In this document: one piece after another, positions 16,827-25,615 of the stretch
Layout of the letters: every line of letters begins with the position of its first letter
How positions within the stretch are numbered: the first letter of the stretch is position 1
NCBI RefSeq assembly: GCF_004801255.1
Contig: NZ_CP036295.1
Coordinates: 681,001 to 745,000 of the forward strand
Origin: Desulfovibrio desulfuricans
GTDB taxonomy: Bacteria > Desulfobacterota > Desulfovibrionia > Desulfovibrionales > Desulfovibrionaceae
Reading direction: 5' to 3'
Length of the DNA stretch: 64,000 bases
Position numbers and translations under genes: made by a program
Notes under the pieces: generated by a model
The model's database searches: none
What the model saw: the letters and a program-made list of their open reading frames with translations, nothing else
What the model was told of the DNA's origin: nothing

Positions 16827-19805
16827 ATGAACACAAGCAAGCCCTGCATCCACATCGAAAAGGCCCGCCAGCATAATCTCAAAAACATCAGCCTGGACAT
16901 CCCGCGTGACGAACTGGTGGTGATCTGCGGGCCTTCCGGCTCCGGCAAGTCAACACTGGCGTTCGACATTGTGTATGCCGAGGGCCAGCGCCGCTATGTG
17001 GAATCGCTCTCGGCCTATGCCCGCCAGTTTCTGCCCCAGATGGACAAGCCGGATGTGGAAAAGATCGAGGGGCTTTCGCCCGCCATATCCCTTGAGCAGC
17101 AGAGCGTTTCGCGCAATCCGCGTTCTACCGTGGGAACGGTAACAGAAATCTATGACTTTTTGCGCGTATTTTTCGCACGTCTTGGCCGCATGTACTGCCC
17201 GCAGTGCGGGCGGCCCATCGAGGCCCGCGCCGCCGACGAGATCATTGCCGACATCATGGCTCTGCCGCAGGGCGCCAAGTTTATGGTGCTGGCCCCGCTG
17301 GTGGAACTGCAAAAGGGCACGCATCAGGACAAGTTTAAAAAACTGAAGGCCGAGGGCTTTGCCCGCGTGCGCGTCAACGGCGAGTTTTATACCCTGGACG
17401 ACGTGCCCGCTCTGGACAAAAACAAAAAGCACTCCATTGATCTGGTGGTTGACCGCCTGGTGAACAAGGAGGGCATTCGGGGCCGTCTGGCGGACTCTGT
17501 GGAGCTTGCGCTACGTTACGGCGAAGGTCGCCTTGTGCTGCACGAGCCGGACAAAGCGGCCGCTGGGCAGGATGCCGACACCGTACACTCCACCACCTCC
17601 GTTTGCGCGCACTGCCGTATTTCGCTGCCCGCGCCCAGCCCGCAACTGTTTTCATTCAACGGGCCGCAGGGGGCCTGCCCCCGCTGCGTGGGTCTTGGCG
17701 GGGTGGATTATTTTGAGCCGCGCCTCATCGCGCCCAACATGGGCCTTTCGCTGAACACGGGCGCGCTGCTGCCCTGGGCCACGGACAAGATGTTCAGCCG
17801 CTACGAGGACGCCCTCAAGGCTCTGGGCAAACGCTTCAAGTTTCAGCTTTCCACGTCGCTTGAGCAGTTTAGTGAAGACGCGCTTTCCGCCCTGTTTTAT
17901 GGCGAGGACGAGCAGGGCCGCCCCGCGCGGGCCTCGCTTGGCCTGCGCCGCAACTGGATGGGCGGCAGCGTGGCCCTGGGCGCCGGCGGCGATTATCAGA
18001 GCGAGCATTTTTCTGATGCCTTACGGGCGCAGGGGCTGGTGAGCGTGAGTGAAAAGCGCTGGCCCGGCGTTATCCCCCTGCTTGAAAGCGGCATGCAGTA
18101 TGGCGACGCCTGGCGCGAGGCGCTGGCGCGTTTTCGCCAGACCATGGACTGCCCCGACTGCCACGGCGCGCGGCTGAACGCCAACGCTCTCTCCGTGCGG
18201 GTGGACGACCTGAATATCGCGCAGTTTTGCAACCTCTCGGTGGAGCGTGCCCTTGAGTGGCTGGGCAAGCGCGAATTTACGGGGCGGCATGTGGTCATAG
18301 CCGAACCGCTGATGAAGGAGCTGACCCACCGCCTGTCGTTCATGCGCAGCGTGGGGCTTGAATACCTTTCGCTCGGGCGCTCCATGTCCACTCTCTCGGG
18401 CGGCGAGGCGCAGCGCATCCGCCTGGCTTCGCAGCTCGGCTCCGGCCTTGTGGGGGTTACCTATGTGCTCGACGAGCCTTCCATCGGCCTGCATCCCCGC
18501 GACAACGAACGGCTGCTGGGCACGTTGCGCTCGCTGCAGGCGCGCGGCAACACCGTGCTTGTGGTGGAGCACGACGAGGCCACCATCTGCGCTGCGGATA
18601 CGGTCATCGAGCTTGGCCCCGGCTCCGGCTCGCAGGGCGGCGAAATCATGTTTCAGGGGCGGGTGGACGATCTGCTGGGCAAGGCTGATACGCTTACCGC
18701 CCGCTACCTGCGCGGCGACGACGTTATCGCCCTGCCGGACGGGCGGCGCGAAGGGCAGGGAGCGCTGGTCATGCACGGCATAACCACCAACAACCTGCGC
18801 AATATCGACTGCCGCATCCCTCTGGGCGTGCTGGCCTGCGTGACAGGGGTCTCCGGCTCGGGCAAAAGCTCGCTGGTGGTGGATACCCTTTATAAGCATC
18901 TGGCGCTCAACCTCGGCCTGCGCGTGGACCAGCCCGGCACCATCGCCGGTCTGGAATACGAAAAAGGCTCCGCACCCGTGGAGCGCATTGTGGCCATCGA
19001 CCAAACCCCCATTGGCCGCACGCCGCGTTCAAACCCCGCCACCTATACCAAGATTTTTGACGAAATACGCAACATCTTTGCCATGACCCAGGACGCCCGC
19101 AAACGCGGCTACAAACCGGGGCGGTTCAGTTTTAACGTGCGCGGCGGGCGTTGCGAGGCCTGCGGCGGCGACGGGCAGATCAGGGTTGAAATGCACTTTT
19201 TGCCCGACGTGTACGTTACCTGCGACGTGTGCAAGGGCAAGCGCTACAACCACGAGACTCTCGAGGTGCGCTACAAGGGACTGAACATTGCCGAGGTGCT
19301 CGACCTCACCGTGCATCAGGCCCGCCAGCTTTTTGAAAGCTACCCCTCGCTGGAGCGCCGTCTTGCCGTGCTGGAAGAGGTGGGGCTAGAATACCTGCGC
19401 CTCGGGCAGCCCGCTACGACGCTCTCGGGCGGCGAGGCGCAGCGCATCAAGATTTCGCGCGAGCTTGGCAAGCGCTCCCTGCCGGGAACCATGTATATTC
19501 TCGACGAACCCACCACCGGCCTGCACATGCACGAGGTGGGCAAGCTTATCAAGGTGCTGCACGCCCTGGTTGACCGGGGGGCCAGCGTCGTGGTTATCGA
19601 GCACAATACCGACATGATCCTTGCCTCCGACTACGTGCTGGACATGGGCCCCGGCGGCGGCGAAAACGGCGGGCAAATCGTCTCTGCCGGTACGCCCGAA
19701 GCCATCGTGGCCGATCCTAGTTCCGTCACCGGGCGCTTCCTCATGCAGGAGCGGCTCGACAGGCTCAAACGTGGCGCTAGCGCAATTGCGGCTACCAACG
19801 TCTGA
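16827..19805 (+). CDS. uvrA: Excinuclease ABC subunit A
   Basis: 992 residues, slightly longer than the usual ~940. First ABC half: Walker A GPSGSGKST (about residue 32), the inserted zinc finger CPQCGRPI, signature TLSGGEAQRI and Walker B YVLDEPSIGLHPRDN. Second half: GVSGSGKSS, the C-terminal zinc finger 'CEACGGDGQIRVEMHFLPDVYVTCDVCKGKRYNHETLEV', TLSGGEAQRIK and YILDEPTTGLHMHEV. UvrA loads UvrB on damaged DNA in nucleotide excision repair. The start is uncertain: none of the candidates has a good ribosome binding site, and MNTSKPCIHIEKARQHNLKNI matches the normal UvrA N-terminus (an ATG at 16800 region is possible). Confidence 0.97.
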   Translation: MNTSKPCIHIEKARQHNLKNISLDIPRDELVVICGPSGSGKSTLAFDIVYAEGQRRYVESLSAYARQFLPQMDKPDVEKIEGLSPAISLEQQSVSRNPRSTVGTVTEIYDFLRVFFARLGRMYCPQCGRPIEARAADEIIADIMALPQGAKFMVLAPLVELQKGTHQDKFKKLKAEGFARVRVNGEFYTLDDVPALDKNKKHSIDLVVDRLVNKEGIRGRLADSVELALRYGEGRLVLHEPDKAAAGQDADTVHSTTSVCAHCRISLPAPSPQLFSFNGPQGACPRCVGLGGVDYFEPRLIAPNMGLSLNTGALLPWATDKMFSRYEDALKALGKRFKFQLSTSLEQFSEDALSALFYGEDEQGRPARASLGLRRNWMGGSVALGAGGDYQSEHFSDALRAQGLVSVSEKRWPGVIPLLESGMQYGDAWREALARFRQTMDCPDCHGARLNANALSVRVDDLNIAQFCNLSVERALEWLGKREFTGRHVVIAEPLMKELTHRLSFMRSVGLEYLSLGRSMSTLSGGEAQRIRLASQLGSGLVGVTYVLDEPSIGLHPRDNERLLGTLRSLQARGNTVLVVEHDEATICAADTVIELGPGSGSQGGEIMFQGRVDDLLGKADTLTARYLRGDDVIALPDGRREGQGALVMHGITTNNLRNIDCRIPLGVLACVTGVSGSGKSSLVVDTLYKHLALNLGLRVDQPGTIAGLEYEKGSAPVERIVAIDQTPIGRTPRSNPATYTKIFDEIRNIFAMTQDARKRGYKPGRFSFNVRGGRCEACGGDGQIRVEMHFLPDVYVTCDVCKGKRYNHETLEVRYKGLNIAEVLDLTVHQARQLFESYPSLERRLAVLEEVGLEYLRLGQPATTLSGGEAQRIKISRELGKRSLPGTMYILDEPTTGLHMHEVGKLIKVLHALVDRGASVVVIEHNTDMILASDYVLDMGPGGGENGGQIVSAGTPEAIVADPSSVTGRFLMQERLDRLKRGASAIAATNV

Positions 19806-19839
19806 CAGCCCCGCGCAGGACTGTCAGGCACGTTATGGG

Positions 19840-19868
19840 GCGCGTCCGGTTTGCCGGGCGCGCTTTTT
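19840..19868 (+). terminator. Intrinsic terminator after uvrA
   Basis: GCGCGTCCGG and CCGGGCGCGC form a stem with one wobble, followed by TTTTT. Confidence 0.85.
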
Positions 19869-19907
19869 GTTGTTCTGGCCAAAACTGCTGGCGGCCAAGA
19901 CTATGAT

Positions 19908-19959
19908 TTTTTGTTGACGCGGAAACAATCTCGTCATATTGTTTCCGCGTCAACAAAAA
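19908..19959 (+). promoter_or_regulatory. 22-bp perfect inverted repeat covering the marR promoter
   Basis: Bases 19908-19929 are the exact reverse complement of 19938-19959, with an 8-bp spacer (CTCGTCAT). Each arm contains TTGTTGACGCGGAAACAAT. The element also contains TTGACG at 19914-19919 and, 17 bp on, TATTGT at 19937-19942, so a promoter fits inside it, and its 3' edge abuts the AAGGAG of the MarR gene. It is the likely operator for autoregulation by that protein. Confidence 0.75.
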
Positions 19960-19968
19960 GGAGCGCAT

Positions 19969-20442
19969 ATGGACCAGCCGCACAAAATTGTAGCCGAGCT
20001 TATCAAAATTTCCGAGCATGCCGACGCCTTCAAGCACGGAAATGAAGATTTTTTTGATGAGCTGAACATTACAGAGGTTCATTGCATCCACTGGATAGGC
20101 TCCCTCGACCACGCCAATGTGACCAAGGTTTCCGTCGAGATGGGCATGACCCGGGGGGCAATAAGCAAAATATGCAAAAAGCTGCTGCAAAAGAATCTTA
20201 TTGAAAGCTATCAGGAGCCTGAAAATAATAAAAATATTTATTTCAGGGTTGCAGAAGGCGGCAAAAAAATATTCGAGGCCCACAAAATAACGCACAACCG
20301 CGCGTTTGGCGAAAAGCTTAACATTGTAGGCAGATACGATGAAGACGAACAGGCGGTGATACTGCGTTTTCTTATGGATATTAATGGCTTGGTGGAAGCT
20401 AGCTTTGAAAAATTCTACGCAGATCACTGCGACAGAAAGTAA
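19969..20442 (+). CDS. MarR-type transcriptional regulator
   Basis: 157 residues. A winged-helix core with 'LNITEVHCIHWIGSLDHANVTKVSVEMGMTRGAISKICKKLLQKNLIES' (helix-turn-helix) and wing 'YQEPENNKNIYFRVAEGGKKIFEAHK' fits the MarR fold; the N- and C-terminal helices would form the dimer interface. The start has AAAAAGGAGCGCATATG. It is followed after 17 bp by an MFS exporter gene, the classic arrangement of a ligand-released repressor and its pump. It probably binds the inverted repeat over its own promoter. The ligand is unknown. Confidence 0.85.
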   Translation: MDQPHKIVAELIKISEHADAFKHGNEDFFDELNITEVHCIHWIGSLDHANVTKVSVEMGMTRGAISKICKKLLQKNLIESYQEPENNKNIYFRVAEGGKKIFEAHKITHNRAFGEKLNIVGRYDEDEQAVILRFLMDINGLVEASFEKFYADHCDRK

Positions 20443-20459
20443 GGCTCAAGAGGTCTGAC

Positions 20460-21632
20460 ATGAGTGCAAGCGCTATCAGAAAAGATGTTGTCTATTCCAT
20501 ATCATTCGCGCATATGCTCAACGACTGGTATATGAATATCATTCCCATTCTTACGCCGTTTTTCATCGCGGCGGGTTTTGGCATTGGCGAGGTGTCGTTT
20601 GCCATCTCGGCCTTTACCATTACATCTTCACTTTCCCAGCCGCTCGTCGGCTATATGGTGGACAGAAAAAACCAGAGCTGGATGATTTACGTGGGCACGG
20701 CCTGGTTGGCTGTTTTGCTGAGCTGCATCGGCCTGACGCACAGCCCGGCCATGCTCATTGGCCTTGCGGCCCTGTCGGGGCTTGGCGCGGCGGCCTTTCA
20801 CCCGCAGGCTTCGGCCATGGTCAGCGCGGCGGGAGGAGAGAAAAAAGGGCTGTATCAGGCGGTGTTTGGCGCGTGCGGCAATCTGGGCTGGGCCTTGACG
20901 CCCCTGTTTGTCATCCCGCTGGTAGAGCGCTACGGCCTGTCGGTAACGCCGTATTTTGTTGTGCCGGGCATTATTGTAACGGCATTGCTGGCCGTTAAGG
21001 CGCAAAAAACTTCGCCGAGAGAGCCGCAGGCGCAGGCCGTGCCGCTGCTGGAAGCCCTGCGGCCAGCCAGCCGGGAGCTGACCAAGCTTGTGCTGATTAT
21101 CGCCGTCCGCACCCTGACCTATTCCGGCCTTGTGGCTTTTTTGCCTCTGTATTTGCAGCAGCGCGGCGTAAGCCTGGGCACCAGCGCGCATCTGCTGTTT
21201 ATTTTGCTTTGCGCCGGAGCCGCAGGGGGCATCGCCGGAGGGTATCTGTCCGACAGATTTGGCAAAAATATCGTCATTTTCCTTTCTCTGGCCCTGTCGC
21301 CCCTGTTCTTTTATCTCTTTATGCATGTGGGCGCGGGCCTGCAGCCTGTGGTCTTCGCCCTGGCGGGCGCAACGCTGCTTTCGTCCTTTTCGCCCATTGT
21401 GGTGCTGGCGCAGGAGCTGCTTTGCCGGCAGGCCGCCATGGCGTCGGGTTTTACTCTGGGGTTTGGCATCGGCATCGGCGGTCTTGGGGTGGGCCTTGTG
21501 GGGCTTGTCATCCAGTACGCCGGACTTGGCTTTGCCATCAATATGCTGATCTGCCTGCCTTTTGCCGCCGCCGTGGTCGCCCTGACCCTCAAGGGCCGCA
21601 AAGCTGCGCAGCCAGTGCCCCAGACGCTTTAG
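20460..21632 (+). CDS. MFS efflux transporter, fosmidomycin-resistance (Fsr) type
   Basis: 390 residues with twelve transmembrane helices. The N-terminus 'ISFAHMLNDWYMNIIPILTPFFIAAGFGIGEVSF' with the HxxND pair and 'GAAAFHPQASAMVSAAGGEKKGLYQAVFGACGNLGWALTPLF' are the marks of the Fsr-like branch of MFS drug exporters; loop 2-3 holds 'GYMVDRKNQSW' and loop 8-9 'GYLSDRFGKN'. It probably expels a toxic compound sensed by the upstream MarR protein. The start overlaps a weak AGAGG. A very strong terminator hairpin ends the operon. Confidence 0.9.
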   Translation: MSASAIRKDVVYSISFAHMLNDWYMNIIPILTPFFIAAGFGIGEVSFAISAFTITSSLSQPLVGYMVDRKNQSWMIYVGTAWLAVLLSCIGLTHSPAMLIGLAALSGLGAAAFHPQASAMVSAAGGEKKGLYQAVFGACGNLGWALTPLFVIPLVERYGLSVTPYFVVPGIIVTALLAVKAQKTSPREPQAQAVPLLEALRPASRELTKLVLIIAVRTLTYSGLVAFLPLYLQQRGVSLGTSAHLLFILLCAGAAGGIAGGYLSDRFGKNIVIFLSLALSPLFFYLFMHVGAGLQPVVFALAGATLLSSFSPIVVLAQELLCRQAAMASGFTLGFGIGIGGLGVGLVGLVIQYAGLGFAINMLICLPFAAAVVALTLKGRKAAQPVPQTL

Positions 21633-21689
21633 AGCGCGTGCCCGGAGCCTGAACGACAGCAGCGGCGCGCCCCCAAAAACGCAGTCCAA

Positions 21690-21739
21690 AAAGCGCAGCT
21701 GAAAGCCAGAGATATCTGGCTTTCAGCTGCGCTTTGGGT
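21690..21739 (+). terminator. Long perfect hairpin after the MFS gene
   Basis: 21690-21710 pairs perfectly over 21 bp with 21715-21735 around a GATA loop; TTT follows on the plus strand and AAA on the other, so it can stop transcription from both sides. Confidence 0.8.
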
Positions 21740-21799
21740 TGAGCCGGTTCGTTTTCTGCCGCAAAAACGAACCGGAGGAGGGGCCGTATGCTTGCAGAA

Positions 21800-22012
21800 C
21801 TATTTTTTGGGTTCAAATTTGAGCCGTCTGCTTTCAAGCCGTTGCGCTTCGGCATCGTTGGGCGTGCAGCCGCACGAGCTTTTTTTTGCACTGTCGCAAC
21901 CGCCGTCGCAACCGCCGCACTTGCCCTTGCGTATGGATGTGTAGACGCGGCGGCCAAAGTAATAGGCAGCTGCCGCAATGCACAGCATGACGATTATAAG
22001 CTGGGTATCCAT
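21800..22012 (-). CDS. FeoB-associated Cys-rich membrane protein
   Basis: 70 residues. One N-terminal transmembrane helix (MDTQLIIVMLCIAAAAYYFGRRVY) is followed by a cysteine-rich stretch KCGGCDGGCDSAKKSSCGCTP (five Cys) and a basic tail. This architecture matches the FeoB-associated Cys-rich family (Pfam Attachment-like small protein near feoB). In other bacteria it sits with feoAB; here feoAB is absent from the window. The start has GGAAGGTGAACAATG. A Fur-like box lies about 70 bp upstream, fitting iron control. Possibly it passes ferrous iron at the inner membrane (inference). Confidence 0.75.
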   Translation of the reverse strand: MDTQLIIVMLCIAAAAYYFGRRVYTSIRKGKCGGCDGGCDSAKKSSCGCTPNDAEAQRLESRRLKFEPKK

Positions 22013-22082
22013 TGTTCACCTTCCTGTTGCCGTTGGGGGCGCGTCAGCCCCTTGGGCTTTACTTGACCATAGCTTGCGCCAG

Positions 22083-22104
22083 TAGAAAATGAATGTCAAC
22101 TTCA
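22083..22104 (-). promoter_or_regulatory. Fur-like box upstream of the FeoB-associated gene
   Basis: TAGAAAATGAATGTCAACTT with two more bases; 19 of 22 positions match the element in front of flavodoxin at 5228. It lies 70 bp upstream of the ATG at 22012. Confidence 0.6.
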
Positions 22105-22221
22105 TTTATGCGCCGCGGCAAAAAAAATGTCGCCGTGCAGCACTCTGGCCGTGCTTGCGGCAGGCGGGTCCCAGGGCAGTGGTCGTCGGCCTTGGCAGCC
22201 GCATTATGGCGGGCACAGCAC

Positions 22222-22250
22222 GCAAAAAAAGGCTGCCCTGAGGCAGCCTT
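22222..22250 (-). terminator. Intrinsic terminator of fur
   Basis: On the minus strand AAGGCTGCC-TCAG-GGCAGCCTT is followed by seven T; it lies 64 bp after the fur stop. Confidence 0.9.
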
Positions 22251-22313
22251 AAAATCGTTTGTCCGTTTTGCCCCAATGAGGCAAGAACGTGAGTGCAGGG
22301 CTGGCAGCGTAAA

Positions 22314-22775
22314 TCAGGCTTCCTGCGCGGCCTTGTCGCGGCATTCCTTGCAGATGCCGTACAGGTTGTGCACATGCCCGCGCAGTTTGAAGCCGTATTT
22401 TTCGGCCATTTCACGCTGCAGTTTTTCGATGCGGGGGTCGCAGATTTCGACAATTTTGCCGCAGTCAAGGCACACAAGATGGTCGTGGTGGCTGTCCGGC
22501 TTGGCAATTTCGTAGCGGGTGATGCCGTCGCTGAAGTGGATTTCCATGGCCAGACCGGCATCGCACAGCAGCTTGAGCGTGCGGTACACCGTGGTTTGCC
22601 CGATGCCCGAATCGCGCTTGATCACATGCTGATAAAATTCTTCAAGCGAGTGGTGTCCGGGCAGTTCAAAAAAAGCTTCGGCAATGATGCGCCGCTGGGA
22701 TGTGGTGTTCAGCCCCTTGCGGTTCATGAAATCCAAAAAATCCGCCAGGCAGGCGTTATTTTGCTGCGTTGTCAT
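22314..22775 (-). CDS. fur: Ferric uptake regulator family protein
   Basis: 153 residues. A winged helix with 'NRKGLNTTSQRRIIAEAFFELPGHHSLEEFYQHVIKRDSGIGQTTVYRTLKLLCDAGLAMEIHF' is followed by the metal core 'DSHHDHLVCLDCGKIVEICD' and the C-terminal CKEC structural zinc pair. The residue after KIV is Glu (KIVEI), as in Fur; PerR of Bacillus has Asp there, so despite being divergent from ahpC I favour Fur over PerR. The start at 22775 (MTTQQNNACLADFLD) fits the family; the longer in-frame extension to 22934 has no homologous look. It probably regulates the two Fur-like boxes in this window. Confidence 0.85.
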   Translation of the reverse strand: MTTQQNNACLADFLDFMNRKGLNTTSQRRIIAEAFFELPGHHSLEEFYQHVIKRDSGIGQTTVYRTLKLLCDAGLAMEIHFSDGITRYEIAKPDSHHDHLVCLDCGKIVEICDPRIEKLQREMAEKYGFKLRGHVHNLYGICKECRDKAAQEA

Positions 22776-23012
22776 ATGGATGCCCACCCCTGATTGAACA
22801 AGTGTGCAATTGGTAAAAACGACGGCGCGCGCAGAGCTTGCAACCGTAACCATGAATGCCTCTTTTGGCCTAAAAAACAGCAAAAAGCAATGAGCGAAGC
22901 CAATTCCGACAGCATATGATTTTGTTTTTGGCACAAAAGAGTGCTATATTTGCTTTACTGCCGGGGGTATCATTTCAATAAATCCGGGGGAGCAATTTTT
23001 TTGGTTATTTGC

Positions 23013-23041
23013 TTGACAGTCAAATTAGGATTGAATACTGT
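23013..23041 (+). promoter_or_regulatory. ahpC promoter with embedded operator-like motif
   Basis: TTGACA at 23013-23018 and TACTGT at 23036-23041 with a 17-bp spacer. The -35 lies in a perfect palindrome TTGACAGTCAA (23013-23023). The spacer holds AATTAGGAT (23023-23031), shared with the rubrerythrin promoter. An AAGGAT box and the ATG follow 62 bp downstream. Confidence 0.6.
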
Positions 23042-23103
23042 TTTCAAAGAGCACGTGAAATAACCTTTGCCGAAGCAAGTTGCTTCGCTGTAAGGATCAA
23101 ATC

Positions 23104-23670
23104 ATGGGAAATCTCATCAATAAAGCGGTTGAGCCCTTCAGCGTAATGGCCTTTCACGCTGGTGAGTTGAAAACAGTGACGGAGGCGGACCTCAAGGGGC
23201 ATTGGTCGGTATTCTTTTTTTATCCTGCCGACTTTACCTTTGTGTGCCCCACCGAGCTGGAAGACCTGGCCGAAAGCTATGAGCAGTTTAAAAAGCTCAA
23301 TTGCGAAATATACTCTGTCTCCACAGACAGCGCGTTTGTGCATAAGGCCTGGGCAGACGCTTCGCCAAGTATCGCCAAGATACGTTACCCCATGCTGTCT
23401 GACTGCGCCGGTGCGCTGTCAAATGCGTTTGGCGTCATGATTGAAGGTGCCGGGCAGGCCCTGCGAGGCAGTTTTTTGGTCAACCCCGATGGGCTGATCA
23501 AGGCCTACGAAATTCATGACACGCCCATTGGCCGCAATGTTGAAGAATTGTTGCGCAAGCTTGAGGCCGCGCAGTTTGTGGCCCAACACGGCGATCAGGT
23601 TTGCCCTGCCCGCTGGAAGCCCGGCAGCGCCACCCTGAAGCCCGGTCTTGATCTGGTGGGCAAGCTGTAA
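23104..23670 (+). CDS. ahpC: Peroxiredoxin, AhpC type
   Basis: 188 residues, a typical 2-Cys peroxiredoxin. The peroxidatic Cys is in 'FFFYPADFTFVCPTELEDL' (residue about 48) and the resolving Cys in GDQVCPARWKPG near residue 166. 'VSTDSAFVHKAW' and 'RGSFLVNPDGLI' are family strands. It reduces hydrogen peroxide and organic peroxides to protect an anaerobe from oxygen. AhpF is not adjacent; reduction probably comes from another disulfide reductase. The start has AAGGATCAAATCATG. It is divergent from fur. Confidence 0.95.
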   Translation: MGNLINKAVEPFSVMAFHAGELKTVTEADLKGHWSVFFFYPADFTFVCPTELEDLAESYEQFKKLNCEIYSVSTDSAFVHKAWADASPSIAKIRYPMLSDCAGALSNAFGVMIEGAGQALRGSFLVNPDGLIKAYEIHDTPIGRNVEELLRKLEAAQFVAQHGDQVCPARWKPGSATLKPGLDLVGKL

Positions 23671-23746
23671 GCAGATGCAGCGTGCACGCAGATACTGAAC
23701 AATGTTTGATATCCCTTCCTAATGCCCTCCTCAGGCAACCCCGCTG

Positions 23747-23782
23747 AAATGGGGCCCGTACGCAAGTACGGGCCCCATTTTT
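23747..23782 (+). terminator. Intrinsic terminator after ahpC
   Basis: AAATGGGGCCCGTAC at 23747-23761 pairs with GTACGGGCCCCATTT at 23766-23780; a T run follows. Confidence 0.9.
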
Positions 23783-23831
23783 ATGACTGCTCAGCCCCAA
23801 AAAATTTCAGGGGCAAGATGTTTGCCCGCGG

Positions 23832-25043
23832 TCAGGCCAACGGCTTGAGCGAGTTGGCGTAGATGCGGGCCACGCGGTCGCGCGTGCCCTCCAGCGGCGC
23901 AACGGACAGCAACAGCCCAAGCGAGGGGGTCTGTTCCACAAGATCGCAAAAATTTTCTATGTCGGCGGCGGTAACGCCGATGTCCGCAAGTTTTTGCGTC
24001 ACGCCCACGCTGGCGAGCCAGTTTTCCACCGCCTTGGCCGCCTTGGGGGCCTCCTCGGGCAGGCCCTTGAGGTCAGGGGCCATGGGTGCAAGAATGTGCG
24101 CAAGCACGCCCGGGCAGGCGGGGTAGCATTCAAGAATTACGGCGGGCAGCAGCACTGCCAGACCCAGACCGTGCGACAGGTCGGGGCTGACCGCGCTCAG
24201 GGGATGCTCAAGCGCGTGGGTGAAGTGCAGCAGCCCGTTGTCAAAGGCCACGCCAGCCTGCAGGGCCGCATAGCACAGCTGGTGGCGGGCCTTGAGGTCG
24301 GCGGGGTCTGCCAGGGCGGCGGGCAGCCACTGGTGCACAAGGCGGATGGTTTCTGCCGCCAGCCCGATGGCCAGGGGGTTGGTAACCGTGGTCGTGGCGG
24401 CCTCGATCACATGGTTTACAGCGTCAATGGACACATAGCGCGTCTGGTCGGGCGAAAGCCCGGTCATGAGCGCGGGGTCGTCGATGGCGTAGCGGGGGTA
24501 AATGCAGTCGTAGGCAATGGCGGGCTTGTAATTGAGCTTGGTGACCGTGGCCACGGCAAAGCGGTTGACCTCGCTGCCCGTGCCGTGGGTAAGGTTGACG
24601 GCAATAACCGGCAGGGCTGTTTGCGGAGTAAAGCGGTAGCAGTACAGGTCGTCGCCTGTTTTACCGGGGTTGGCCAGCAAAATGGCGGCGCTTTTGCCGC
24701 AGTCTATGGGGCTGCCGCCGCCTATGGCCAGCACGGCCCCCGCGTTGACGGCGCGGCCCATGGCCGCGGCCTCGTCCACGCTGTCGGTGGTGGGGTTGGG
24801 GGTGACGCGGTTGTAGAGCGCCAGCGTGATGCCGTGCTTTTGCGCTGCGGCTTCCACCTTTTCCCACGCTCCGGTTATTTTGTACGAGCGGCCGCCGCAC
24901 ACGCACAGCACCGCATGGATGCCCTCGCTTTTGAGCTGACCGAGGATGTCGTCAATTTTATTGATGGCCCCCACGCCCAGATAGGCCGTGGTTTTAACGC
25001 GTATTTCGCGCACGTTGGCGTAGTCGTCTGCCGGGTTCCACAT
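23832..25043 (-). CDS. Iron-containing alcohol dehydrogenase
   Basis: 403 residues of the type III (Fe-ADH) family. NAD-binding half: 'AVLAIGGGSPIDCGKSAAILLANPG' (GGGSxxD). Metal half: 'SIDAVNHVIEAATT' with the Asp and first His, and 'FTHALEHPLSAVSPDLSHGLGLAVLLP' with two His ligands. These enzymes oxidise primary alcohols, or reduce aldehydes, with NAD(P); Desulfovibrio uses several during growth on ethanol. The start at 25043 has AAGGAGAAAACCATG, and the 43-residue extension upstream is not plausible. It is followed by a terminator shared with ahpC. Confidence 0.92.
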   Translation of the reverse strand: MWNPADDYANVREIRVKTTAYLGVGAINKIDDILGQLKSEGIHAVLCVCGGRSYKITGAWEKVEAAAQKHGITLALYNRVTPNPTTDSVDEAAAMGRAVNAGAVLAIGGGSPIDCGKSAAILLANPGKTGDDLYCYRFTPQTALPVIAVNLTHGTGSEVNRFAVATVTKLNYKPAIAYDCIYPRYAIDDPALMTGLSPDQTRYVSIDAVNHVIEAATTTVTNPLAIGLAAETIRLVHQWLPAALADPADLKARHQLCYAALQAGVAFDNGLLHFTHALEHPLSAVSPDLSHGLGLAVLLPAVILECYPACPGVLAHILAPMAPDLKGLPEEAPKAAKAVENWLASVGVTQKLADIGVTAADIENFCDLVEQTPSLGLLLSVAPLEGTRDRVARIYANSLKPLA

Positions 25044-25615
25044 GGTTTTCTCCTTTGTGCTATGATGGCTCCTGACCGTATGGCGGTCCGGACATTTGTT
25101 GTTATTTTTTTCACATGGATTATTTATAAGGAGAAACGAGCAGATAGTAAAGCTCTTTGAGCGCACAAACATTTTTCACGCTAATGGTGACAGCGTGAAT
25201 TTTTTACTTGCCGCCCAAGCGGCATTGCGCTGCAGGAGCTGCGCATGGCGTCGCCCCCAAGCCTTGCGGCCAGTACCTGTTTTATGGATACGGATGTCCG
25301 GGGGTGTGCGTCGGGGCATGTCGCGCGGGCCATAAACCAGCGAGAGCGGGAATGGTAAACGGCCAAAAGGGTATGCCGGGTGTTGGACGGGCTATAGATA
25401 TGGTGGGGCTTGCGCGCGATGACGGGTGAGTGGTCGCACGCGGTTTCAAGTGGCCTGGTGCCAGGGCGGGAGCTGGCCGCAGGCAGGAGCGGCGTCTGCG
25501 AGGTGCTGGCTGCATTGCGCGACCGCTCAACGCGCCGGGCCCGTGCCCCTAAAGCAAGGCGGGAGGCCCCGCAAGGAACCTCCCGCCTGTATGGCAGATG
25601 GATGTGCCGCAGGGT
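25044..25615. other. Intergenic region between adh and thiC without a convincing gene
   Basis: 570 bp. The adh promoter should lie at the left. TTCACGCT (25175-25182) and AGCGTGAA (25192-25199) followed by TTTTTT form a terminator-like hairpin on the plus strand with no obvious gene to serve. At 25557-25588 AGGCGGGAGG pairs with CCTCCCGCCT, a stem just after the thiC stop, perhaps its terminator. The short open frames between show no recognisable protein. Confidence 0.6.

Noticed and set aside
22314..23103. Assignment of the regulator next to ahpC as PerR
   Set aside because: The residue after KIV is Glu (Fur-like) rather than the Asp of PerR; kept as Fur with this note.
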